Shown here in pieces: positions 22,184-35,000 of a stretch of DNA of 64,000 nucleotides. Origin of the DNA: Myxocyprinus asiaticus (taxonomy: Eukaryota; Chordata; Actinopteri; Cypriniformes; Catostomidae); NCBI RefSeq assembly GCF_019703515.2, contig NC_059362.1, forward strand, positions 26,681,826 through 26,745,825, written 5' to 3'. A model generated the notes under the pieces. The model was not told the origin of the DNA and did not search any database. It worked only from the letters and a program-made list of their open reading frames with translations. Position numbers and translations under genes: made by a program. Within the stretch, counting starts at the first letter, position 1; each line of letters begins with the position of its first letter.

Positions 22184-25100
22184 GGCAACTACATTTACAT
22201 CCAGCAGGCCTGTTTAAGGCTCCATACAACCTTCACCTTTTCTTTTTTAAACTCAGGACCTCTTTTTTAGCGCTCTTTCTAACTCTATCTATCTCTCTGT
22301 CTTTCTCTTTCTTTTAACTCTGGTCAGGTTGTTGACATTAGCTCTGCAGGCGAGTTACAGATTACGAAAGGTAGGCAGATAGAGTGAGCAAGAGACATGG
22401 CTAAAGGGGAGAGATCCCCCCCCCACCCCATCCATATAAGGAGCAAAACATCTGTTAGTCAGTGAGACGAGAGATGGACAGGTGGAACTCTTGCTCCACG
22501 GCAATGAGAGTAGTTAGCAGAACTCAGTGTACCCTTTAACGTTAGACAGAGCATTTAAAGTGCTCACTCACTCACAACACACATTTGCATATACACACAA
22601 TGGGCAAAAGACACATTGTCTGTACACATACACAGTGCTAAGCACCATACTCAGTATATTTATGGTGTGCAGATAATCAGACATCAGAGGGTCATAATAT
22701 CTAAAAGAGAAATGGCAAATAATCACAGACTCTTCACGTGTGCATCTGCATTTATCAGAGTAGATATATATGCATGTGCACTGACATTCGAATACACAGT
22801 CACAACTATTCACAACACGGATGGCTGATCCAAGCCTGTGTTATCATCACACTCAGAAAGTGACAGGGAGGTGGGGTGGGTTTGGGGGGTTGGACTGTTG
22901 CAACAGTAGCAGTCTGATTTAAATAGACTGGAGTCCTTGGGTTACTCCTCTCTGGCATTGCTTTGCACTGGATAGGTCATCTGGCCCGCAGTCACAATAG
23001 ACAGTAATAACAAGAATTTGTATTGATTCAATTGACTCATTACCATTGAAGTGAATTACATCTTTAAAAAGTAAAATGAAAAAGAAGTAAACTACTGTGT
23101 AGGGATGAACCTATTCAAAATGTGTGTGCTGATACTGTTATTGGATTTAGAACCAATAGTTTGGTGGTTCTGATTTTTTATACTACATTGTTTCAAATCA
23201 CTGATAATTAATTACACAACTTCGAAATAACTCATATAATATAATATAATATATAATATAATATAATAATACTTTATTCTCTTTGTTTCTTCGTGTTTTT
23301 CATGTTTCGGAGTAACTGGAGTCTTTTTTTATATAAACAAAACACTGAAACAAAAGCACATTATTAACTCACATTAACTGATTTCTGAATGATGAAGCTT
23401 GTCCCTTTGCATGCTTAAAACCTTTCTTCCAGCTATCATCCACTGGGATGCGAATTTGGCGACCAGATGGAGTGTACTAGTAGTTCCTGTGGATCCTCGC
23501 ATTAGCACTCTCAGCGGCTCTCCTCTTGGCAAAATCTCCAATGCTACAGTCCCAGTGAGTCTGAGAATTTCTGGAGATGATTGTGTTTTATCTGCTTTGG
23601 ACCCTGTGGTTTTGGGACATCTGTGGGTGATGAAACACTATACGCACATAAAATGGGCTGGCAATTCTGTTATTGCTTGGAGTTCCTTTTGCTCCTCCTA
23701 CTGTCTGGGATTGGCTCTGTATCCTGTGTCTTCCTCTGTTTCTATGTTTCAGGTGGAGCCAGTTGATTTGTTTGGTGTCCCAGTGGGGTACCATGACCTG
23801 AGGTCGGACTTCAGTAGATCCCGAGCCACGTCTCTTCCTCCGCACTGCCCATATGACTGTGCTATTTATCTCCTCCCTAGCACTTCTCCGCCTTGAGGGC
23901 AACTCTACACCCTGTCAGCTCTAGAGCAGGAGGCTATGGACCGGTACATCCGTAAATCCATCATCCGCCCTTTCTCTTCCCCAGCCAGTGTGGGGTTCTT
24001 CTTTGTGGGGAGGAAGGACAGTTCTCTTCGCCCCTGTATCTATTATCGGGGGCTGAATGAAATCATTGTTAAGAACAAGTACCTTTTGCCTTTGATGTCT
24101 TCAATCTTCAAGTTGCTGCAGGGGGCAACCGTCTTCACAAAGTTGGACCTCCGCAATGCGTACCATCTTATGAGGATTAGGGAGGGAGATTAGGGGAAGA
24201 TGGCTTTTACTATTCCCACGGGGCACTTTAAATACTTGGTGATGCCCTTTGGGCATACGAATGACCCAGCCGTCTTCCATGCTCCATGACATGGTTAAAA
24301 GGTTTGTGATATTCTGATCTTCTACCAGTCTCTACAGGTGCAAATAGAGCTTGTCCAGCGAGTGTTGCAGAGGCTGCTTGAGAACAACCTTTTCATCAAG
24401 GCAGAGAAGTGTGCGTTCCATGCACAGTCAGTTCTGTTTCTGTGGTACATCATGTCCTCCGAGGGTGTGTGCGTGGATCCTTTCAAAGGTATGGATCATC
24501 ACCAATTGGCCAACCCCAGATTCTGGCAAGACCCTGCAAAGTTTTCTGGGGTTTGCCAATTTCTGCCAGTGGTTTATCTGCAATTATAGCCATGTAGCCA
24601 CCCCTCTCATGAGTCTGACCTCCACCTAGATAAAATGTTCCTGGTTAGACCAGGCCCAGTGTGCATTTGAGGCACTCAAAACCTGTTTTTCCTCCATGCC
24701 AATCCTTATTACTCCTGATCCGGCATGCCAGTTTGTGGTGGAGGTCAATGTGTTAGATGTGGGTGTAGGTGCGGTCCTCTTCCAGTGCTCACCTTAGGAT
24801 GACAAGTTACACCCCTGAGCTTTTTTCCCCCCCAACAATTGTCATCGGTGGAATGGAATTACGATGTTGGCAATTGGGAGTTGCTTGCCATTAAGTTTAC
24901 TTTGGGCTGGAAGGGGCAGAGGTACCATTTTTGTGTGGACTGTTAACAAGAATTTAGAATACATCAAGATTTGTTTTGGCTTGTTCTGTCTGTGCTCGAT
25001 GTAAGACATCTAATCGTCCACCGGCCAGACTTCTCAGACCTTGTCCGTGCCTTCACAACATCGGTTCTTGAAGGTGGCACACTTTATCCCGCTCCCAAAG

Positions 25101-25917
25101 CTCCCTTCGGCCTGTGGTACGGCGGTCACTGTCCATGTCTTTTGGATCTATGGTGTTCTGTTGGATGTGGTCTCTGATAGGGCTTCCCAGTTCGTTTCTA
25201 ACTTCTGGAGGGAGTTTTGCAGGCTACTGGAGGCTACAGTTAGCTTGTCTTCTAGTTTCCATCCCCAGACCAACGGGCAGACAGAGCGGGCCAACCAAAG
25301 TTTAGAGGGGATGCGTGTTTGTATGGTCCTACCGTATCCCTCCTCCTGGAGCGAGCTACTTACGTGGGTGGAGTACGTGTTTAACTCTCAGCCTGTGTAG
25401 TCTATGGGTCTCTCCCCATTTCAGTGCTGCATCAGGTATCAACCGCCATTGTTCCCCGATCTTGAACCTGATGATGCAACCTGAGAGTATGTCCTTTGGT
25501 GTATGTCCTTTCATATGCGTTTTCGTCAGATTTCATCTTGCGAGTTGATACATCTTTAGAGCGCCAGTGTGTCTCATGCTGCTTTTCACCTTTTCTATTG
25601 ATGATATGAGCTTGCTGGCTGCACAAAACAACAAACGCTGCACGGGCCATGATGTCCGATTCATCAACCTTTCTCAGCGAATCAGCCGTCAGTGAGTTCA
25701 CAATTGGGAGCGCAGAAATGTCAAAAAAGTAGTCCCATGTGTATTTCGGGCTTGTTTATAATTAAAAGTTGTGTGTTATGTACCAAATCTTTTTTTTTCT
25801 TCTTTTTTTCTGGTTGTTATTGATTGGGATTGGAGTAGCACAATAAACTGCATCTGAGATTTCGTTCAGTTTGCACTCTTGTAGTCTTTGTGTCTGAGCC
25901 ATCTAGTCACAGTAAAG

Positions 25918-25974
<57 letters not shown>

Positions 25975-25975
25975 G

Positions 25976-26034
<59 letters not shown>

Positions 26035-29000
26035 TGTATAATATACATATATGTATAATATATAAAATCAATTTAATATATGCACTCCCATATACATTAT
26101 GTAATTTATTTGTGATGTGAGATCCAGCTTTTGATACTTAGGACCATTTAGGGACACATACACAACTATTACACAAGGTGCAAACATTTACTGATGCTCA
26201 AGAAGGCAAAACACTACTAAATGCATATGATACTTTATCTAAATACCTGTTATGTAGATTCTGAAGGGCAGTACTAAATAAAAAACAAAAGATATTTTAT
26301 CTCTTATATTTGTATAAATTCTAAAAGGGGTGCAAAAACTTATGAGACAAAAGGAGAATCCAAATTTGTGCACAACTATACAGTATATACTGTATATTAA
26401 ATACCTGATTAATGAGCTATCAGCTGTCTTTTCTTTGGCTTTCTATATTGTTTTTGAACAACAATCTAAATCTAGCAATTCTGCGATGTGGCAACTAAAA
26501 CAGCCATTTGGTTCCTAAATGTTTCAGTTTAGGAGCCAATGGCTCCTTAGTAATTATTTTAGCCTGGAAGTAAGTCTGGCTCTCGGCTTAAGACATCCCG
26601 CTCAAAATCACATCTTGTAAATTTCATAGGCCCTTTTTTCAATCAAGAAGGGGTTTAGTCCGGTGTCCAGTCACCTTAAGCTTCCCCATGCACTGAGACG
26701 CATTGTGTTCACCTGTGGCTCATTTTCTCCTGCCTATTTATACTCTTTGTTTTCTCAGTCTGTTGCTGGATTTTCACTTGAGAACAGAACTTTTAGTTTT
26801 GTCCATTCGATCTAATATTGCTGCTGCAGCTACTTTATTAAAATTTTCCTTGTCGCCGATCTCAGATTCCTTGTTAGACGTTTATCTGCCCTAGCTCTCA
26901 GATCCTTCCAGTGCTAACTGTTTTCTCTCCCTGTGTTGCTAGCCCATTTTGTGCCTCCTCTGTATTCCCTCAGACCCCATGGATCGGCAGACATTCTCCC
27001 TCTCCTTCATTTCTTCAGGCAGAATGTCACTCATTACTCTTTTCCCTGCACTGAACATCTCTGAACTCTCCATGAGTTCTCCAGTGGTTCACATCTCCAC
27101 TGTCCATTGTGTGTGTCTTTCCTCATCTCACCTAAATAGCAGTGATCTGCATACAAACTATCTGCCTATCTTCCTCTACTGGTGGATTAATAAAGATTCT
27201 GTTATTGTTATCTGCTTTTGAGTCCTCATCTCTCTTTGTCTAAACATGACAGTTGGGAAACATAACTTTAATTTTCACACTGCTCCAACAAACACCAAAA
27301 TTTCAAACATTCTAAAGCTGACTGATGGATTTATAATGTTAGGAAACATAACTGTCATTTTTACATTGCCCCAACAAACACCAACATATAAAATATTTTA
27401 AGGTTGGCTGTTGGATTTAGAATATTGGAAAACATAACTGTCATTTTTACATTGCCCCAACAAACACCAACATTTCAAACATTCTAAGGTTGACTGTTGG
27501 ATTTATAATATTGGGAAACATATCTGTCATTTTCACATTGCCCCAACAAACACCAACATTTAAAATATTTTAAGGTTTGATTTAGAATTTTGGGAAACAT
27601 AACCCCAACTGCCCCAACAAACACCAACAGGGTTAACACTGATCCAATAAAGCACAACAAACTTGTTTGATGGGGCAGTATGAATGAGCCTTAAATACAC
27701 AAAATATCAAAGCCAGCACATTTACAACAGTATGCCAGCTATGCTAATATAATGTTTAGAGGCCATTGCGTGAAAATAGAGAAATGAATAATGAAAATCT
27801 AAGTTAAACTTGCAGGAGAAATCTCCAATTCCACATAACTGACTGCAACCAAAAGCTAATAAAACAGTAGTAGCTATATTCTAGCCAAACATCTAAATTA
27901 ACCAGCCGACAGAGAAATAAAATATATTTAAAAGAGATATTCCTGCTACAAAGGACACATGGTAAGCATTTTCATCTCAGTTAAAACATTATCATTGATA
28001 TTTCATGGGAAATGTCAGTGGTGTGATTACTACATATTGTTAGTTTTGTATGTCCTGGTTGGTCAAGCAAACAATGCAGTAGAATATGAATATTACATGA
28101 ACTGGCGCCCCCTCCTGTAAGGTCTTTGAGCTTACACAGTGCCAAACAGCATGTCTATGGTATACATCAGTGGATCTCAATCAGGGGGCCTTAGCAAACT
28201 TGCAAGGGGGCCACAAGATTACTTTAATTATTTCTAATAATTTTAATTAATTAAACTTCATTAATGTAAAAAAAATAAAATAATGTAAATGTAGGCCAAC
28301 AACATGTAAACTGACTGAAAATGCACTGCTGAGTACTCATTTGACCAGTTTTTCTGACTAAATTTTATTACTGCAATTTTCATTCCATACCCGCCCTCTC
28401 CCATATAATTTTACGCTGAATATGTACACATCAGGGGCAAGGGGGCCTGCGAATATTGTCTTGGTCAATAGGGGGGCCTTGGAGTCAAAAAGGTTAAGAA
28501 CCACTATTATACATGACCATGTTTCTATTTTGAAAGTTGATAAATGTATTTGGGTGCGCAGGCATGTGTGTGTCCATGTTCAACTGTGTGTTATGTGTAC
28601 ATGTTAATGTCCTTAAAAATAACCAGAATTTTGCCAGGCTGGTGTGTTGCTTGAAAGTGAAGAAAGTATTAGATGAACAGTCTAACAGTTTATGCTAAAA
28701 TAATCAACTGAAAGTGGAGTTTTTCCTGGTTATTTCAACATAAGATCTATGGATAAAACACAGACAATAATTTTGACTCTTCCTCAGTTTGTAAACGTAA
28801 AACGAACAGGAAGCTTCACTTTACAAACTTCCTCTTTACAATAAAACACTTGGGAGTAAATAAGAATGATCCATAATGGTGTTGCAGCCCCCTCTATTGG
28901 CATATTTTAAACAGTACAACAAAGACTGCTGAAATTATAGTTGAGTAACAGCCTTATGCCAAATATTCATCACACAGCACTGGTGTGGCATATGGAATAC

Positions 29001-29052
29001 ATCTCATCTGTAACATGTTAATTTACCTCCAAAAGGCAAAGGTCTGTGGATG

Positions 29053-29091
<39 letters not shown>

Positions 29092-32000
29092 GGAGAGTTA
29101 CCTGTTCCAGATTCTGCAGTTGGACATGTTTAAGCTCCCAGTAGCAACGCATTGACTCTACTCTTTCAAGGTGGTGATAAAATGTCAGTTGACTCATGCC
29201 AAGCTCTTTGACCTGTGATTCCTGCCCCTCCATGGTTCTGTTGTTAAGAAGTGCAGGACATGGAAGGGCAGTGTCTGCTTTATTGGACTTGACACACACC
29301 CTCTTTCTTTCTGCAGTGCTGTTTGCAGAAAACAGAGAAAAGAGAGAAGATTGAAGCATTTTTTGGCTACTTCATAAACCTGGAGTAAACAGAAGTTTCT
29401 AAAAATATGCCTAATTGCTTTGATAACATTACTTGTCTCTCAGGTAAAAAAAAACAAAAACAGTAACAGACCAAGGTTGAATAGTTTGAGATAGTCAAAT
29501 AGAGACATTACTTATTTGACTGCCATCAATTTGCCGGAAATTCCTTCAGACAAACCATGTGCAACTGGCCAAAGCAGACATCCAACCCTTATACATACAG
29601 TTGAAGTCAGAAGATTACATACACCTTAGCCAAATACATTCAAACTCAGTTTTTCACAAGTCCTGACATTTAATCGTAGAAAACATTCTCTGTCTTAGGT
29701 CAGTTAGGATCACTATTTTAAGAATGTGAAATGTCACAATAATAGTAGAGAGAATGATTTATTTCAGATTTTATTTAATTCATCACATTCCCAGTGGGTC
29801 AGAAGTTTACATACACTTTGTTTGTGTAGTACATGCCCAGTGTGTCGGTTATTTGTTCTGCGATCAGTTCGGATGCACGTCCTACAGTAGGTTCACTCAT
29901 CCAACGTCGCTTGTCATCCAGGGGTGACTTGAACTCAGATGCTCATTAGACAATGATTCTGGTGGCCATCGCTTGCCTTGCCCGCTTGAAGAGGTGGGCT
30001 CGGGCACGGTTCAGTTGGCTCAGGCACGGTACGCATCTAGTGTGATCGCTAACCATGACCGAGCATGGAACTTGAAATATGACGTCAATGATGTGACTGG
30101 GCAAAGGGATCACTTTGGTCTATGGCATAGGTGCAGCGTTTACTGGAAATTTGGGTAGACGAGAGTATACAGGAACAACTGGATACAACACACAAGAACT
30201 ACGAGATATTTGGTAAATTCACGACTATCTTCATACTTATGGATACCAAAGAACCATTGAGTGATGACATGACAAGCTGAAACAAATGCGGGTTCAGTAT
30301 CTGAAGGAACGGGATGCACTCCATAAATCTAGCAGCTCATCGGACGAAAAGAATAAATTCCAGTGGTACGATGCTGTCGACAATTAGGCATGTGAGAGGG
30401 CCGTGTGTCACCATGCCCCAAATGACTCAAAATAAGCTACAAAGTAAGTAACGTTACAATGATGGACTCCATTGGTCCTGTTTTCTTCAAAACAAACACT
30501 CGCATTGTAATGACGTAAGCGTGCTCAGGCCCGGAACGTTAAGTGCTATGTGAGTGCAGGCCAGCGAGGGAGTGGGGATGGGCAACAAGGCAACCGGGCC
30601 TAGTGTGGGTATGCCCTAAAACTACCTCCTCACCCCAAATGCATTCACAGTTTTTCACGTCTTCAAAATTAAGCCTGTTTTACGTTCTAATTTACAACCC
30701 ACCACACCCGTCCCACCTCATCTGCGCCTTGTTGAGGGCTCTCCGGCGTACACGGTCAGGAGACTGATTGACGTCAGGTGGAGGGGCAGAGGGTTCCAGT
30801 ACCTGGTTGACTGGGAGGGTTATGGACCTGAGGAGAGATGTTGGGTCCCGGCTCGGGACATCCTGAACTGGTCCTCATAGACCAGTTCCACCTGCGGCAA
30901 GGTAATTCTGCTGGGGACACCAGGAGGCATCCCTAGGGGTGGGTAATCTCACGCCTCCAGTGAGTTTGTCGGTTTGTCCTGTGTGCTTTGTTATTTTCTC
31001 TCCCTCATGTCTTGCAGCATGCATAACCTTGGTCTAATGATGGACTACACTCTTATAATGGAATACATAGACTATCAATTAATTGCCAACAAGAGCCAAC
31101 TAGCAAAGGACAATGCACCTATGTGAACTTCTGCAGTTAATCCAGGATAAACTTCAAAGACATTAGTCATTAATCATACAGTTCTTACAAAATCTTTGTT
31201 TAAACACTGACCCTTAACACTTACGTAGTTTAATAATTTTAAACCATGACTTGCACTATACATAATTAAGTAATATTGGCATTATATTCATGATGTTAGC
31301 CAGAGGGGAACTGGCGCCCACAGTGAGCCTGGTTTCTCCCAAGGTTGTTTTTCTCCATTAACCAACGTCTTATGGAGTTTTGTGTTCCTTGCCACAGTCG
31401 CCTTCAGCTTGCTCACTGGGTTACTAAATACAATTATTATTTAATAACACAATTCACAATCATATTTTATCAAACTACATAATGATGACTTTAAGACATT
31501 ATAGATATTACAGTTTCATTTTCTGTTAATGCATGATTTTCTGTAAAGCTACTTTGAAAAGATGTGTGTTGTGAAAGGCGCTATATAAATAAAAATGACT
31601 TGACTACTTAAGCCCTTTGTGTTCTCAGTATCTTTGCTAGATTGTCGTTTGATGTGAAGTAACTTACCTCACTTTCTCTACCTAGTTAGTCCTGTCCCGT
31701 GTATCTGTTTGGCTGCCCATCTCTACCCGCATGTAGGGAGTGTGTTTGCCTTCCAGTTTGCTGTACGCTTGTTCTGTGTGCTCACAAGTCTTCAACGGAG
31801 GACTCCTCGTCTCTGCCCACGTGTTGGGAGAGTGACTGCCTTCCAGTCTACGAGTCTGCTCCTGACTTCCGCAATGCACACACTCGTTTTCCCATCGCGC
31901 GGCCATGGCACGCATGCATCCTCAAAGTCCTCCCTACAACAGCAGCTGGTGCCGGGATCCTCAGTCTTCGCCAGCACAGTGGAAGCTAATATTTATTGTT

Positions 32001-35000
32001 AATAAATCCTTTGAACTGTTCCTCTGCTCTTGGGTCTCTTTGTCTTGCTCTCGCTCTCTGACAAGTTTGAGCGTGATTATGTAACTACAGGCTCTACTGA
32101 CTTAAATATACATTTTCTTATATCAGTGCTGCAATAGATCAGTGCATATAAATCCATATAAACCTCTGCATTATGTGCAAATGCCTTTTGCTCTGCTGAT
32201 CACCTGTTTGATTAATGCAGTGTGAGTATCGACTCTAAGACCAACTCTGCGTTTGACGGATGCGGTGCATTTTTCATAAGGACAAAAGACAACACAGATA
32301 TAAGATGCATTTTAACTTTTCTGTGCACAAAACTAATGATTTAGATTATTTTTTCACTATATACTGTATACTCAGGCCTGGCTCCAGCCAAATATTATGG
32401 ATAAAGTCCTATGGCGGGCTGGGAGATGTCATAAGGTCCATCATACCTATATTTTACACTATATTAAAAAAATATGTTGAAATAAATAAACTAGATAAAC
32501 ATTGTATATAATCATAAGATTGAAGTGGGCCCTGACAACCTTATTCTTGCTATACTACTTCCATTATTAAGAAATAAAATACAGCAATACACTTTCAGAG
32601 TAATTAGAATTTGTGACGAGGAGGAGGGCAGGGACGGGCCGTGAGTCTGCACGGCCAGCCCCCAGTCGGGCTAATCAGCCGAGGAGAGGGATAAGGCCAA
32701 GCTGGATGCAGCAGTTCAGGAGAGAGAGAGCCACACGCATCTGCCGTGTGTGTATTTGTGTTTGTGTCTTTTTAAGTTCTTATTAAAATATTACTTTGAC
32801 TGTCCAGCCAGTTCCCGCCTCCTCCTTGCCCACATTACTTTGTTACATTGGGAAAGGAGGAGGCGGGAACTGGCTGAACAGTCAAAGTAATATTTTAATA
32901 AGAACTTAAACAAAAAGACACACTACCCCACCGCGAGTCACTACGCCACTACGAGGTCTTTGCTTATGGCGAGGCTGGAGCCAATGTGCAAGTCCAATGC
33001 AGATGAATGCGAAACAAGCGAGTAAAAGATAATATATCTATGTTTTGAATCACAATACACTAAGAATAAAGAATACTTATTCAAGTCGAACATCCCAAGA
33101 AACCTCTGGCTTCACAAAAAATACAAATTCCAGCAAATTCCTTGCATCTGCACTCTCGTGTTGGCACATCCTATTCAGAAGTGATCATCCCTATGCCCAA
33201 TTCACTTCAAAGTCAGTTACCCTCCACTGTTAGTGCTTCAGATGGCTGAAATGTGATAACGGTCAGTCAGAACTCACTGTTTCGAATGACCCTACAGTAT
33301 GGATTGTGCTCTCTTTCGAAGTGCCCTGTGGAGGCATGATCAGTGCCAGTTAGAACACAGCCAGATGCACTGAACAGAGGTACGGGGAGGGTGCGTTCTC
33401 GTTTTAGAAAGCATTTGATTGGACATGGTTTCTTAACCTCTATGTGACGTCATGAATGTTCCTGAGTCTTTTTTAAATGGTTATATCTTTTGAAAACAAA
33501 TTGTGTCAATGTTTAGAAGTATACTAGCATATAGATGACCTTAAAACTAATAGATATGGTCTAAAAGCAGCAAAACGTTCATTTTGATTTCACAGGGTCT
33601 TTAAAAAGTTGTGAAATAGCGACAGTAGGCGTTAATGCATGATGTTGCTTCGGTTTATTATTCAGAATAAAAAATAAAATACATAATAATATAATTGGGC
33701 CTGTGAGACTTTGTTTACATTTTATATTGTAATAATTACTAGGAATGTTTATAAACTTGACCAAATCTGTCAAGCATCCTTAAAATTATAGTTCACCCAT
33801 AAATAAGCATTCTGTCATGATTTATACTCACTCTCATTGTTCCAAGCACATGTGACTTTCTGCCTTCTCTGGAATCCAAAAAAAGATGTTAGGCAAAATG
33901 TTTGGGACTGACTGGCAATTAATGTGAATGGTGACTGAGGCTAACATTCTGTTTATCTCCCTATTTGTGTTGTGCATGAATGAAAGTCACATTGTTTTAG
34001 GACATGAGAGTGAATAAATGATAACAGAATTTTAATCTTTAAACTATCTCTGTAACATAGGGCATAAAGGATGACAGTCACATGATCCATGCACGCAAGG
34101 TGTTTATAATAACAATCCGATCGGAAGTAACTAGTAACTCACTACTTGAGTATGCTTTTAATTGGATTCTTTCTTACTCAAGTAATTATTAAAACATTAA
34201 TACTTTTACTTGCGTAATGTTTTTGGCTACTCTACCCACCTCCACTGTCAGCAATGATCCAGGCTGCATTTAGTCGTCAACTCTACCTTGACGTACTTTG
34301 ATAAGAACCAGGTATGTTGTTCCGTTTCCAAGGGATCAGTTTAGATGCCATTCTCTGCATAGCATGTTGAGCCATCTGAATACCTAACAGAGAGTCCTTG
34401 CCTGGAGTGATCCTTGTGGAGCTGGGATACCCCAACAACAAGAACAACGCTCTATTTTCAAACCAGACACAACCCTGTATCTGATCTGGCGCCTGTGGGG
34501 GAAGTATAATTCCCTGGAATTAAATAAGAATGTTGGTAATGATTGCATTCTCTCTATTAATTTGTGAGAACCTTATCTAACATTTATTTTTAGATTCACT
34601 TTTAGTTTCTTTTGAGGTCTCTATCCATAATATCAGATACATATACTGTGATATAGAGGCAAAGAAAACTCTATGAAAACAAATAAAAGGATTTGGAGAA
34701 AGAAAACGCTAAGTTTTTCTGAAATAAACTAAGGACAATGTCAATTCATAATCATTATCGAAGACTTCTAAAGTTAGATTTTTCAATGTATTTATTTATT
34801 TATTTTTATTTTTTTGCCATTTAACATTAGCTAATGTGTGTTCATTATGCCGTTTGGTGTTTTGTCTTATATGGTGCAATGTGTGCATGACTGTGTACCG
34901 TGATCTTGGCCTTGCTTTCATATTCTTCGGTGCAGTGTTACAGAGTCTCAATTAAAGGGCTTTCAATGGCTTATATATAGTATTGAAAGACAAACTCTCT

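Noticed and set aside
23588..23902. 104-codon minus-strand frame
   Set aside because: A shadow of the gypsy pol sequence on the plus strand.
31682..32002. Overlapping frames on both strands of about 60-97 codons
   Set aside because: They fall in the gypsy LTR. Open frames on several registers reflect GC content, not coding.
34283..34492. 70-codon minus-strand frame after an acceptor-like site
   Set aside because: It does not fit the phases of neighbouring candidate exons and I do not recognise it. It is kept only as a note.
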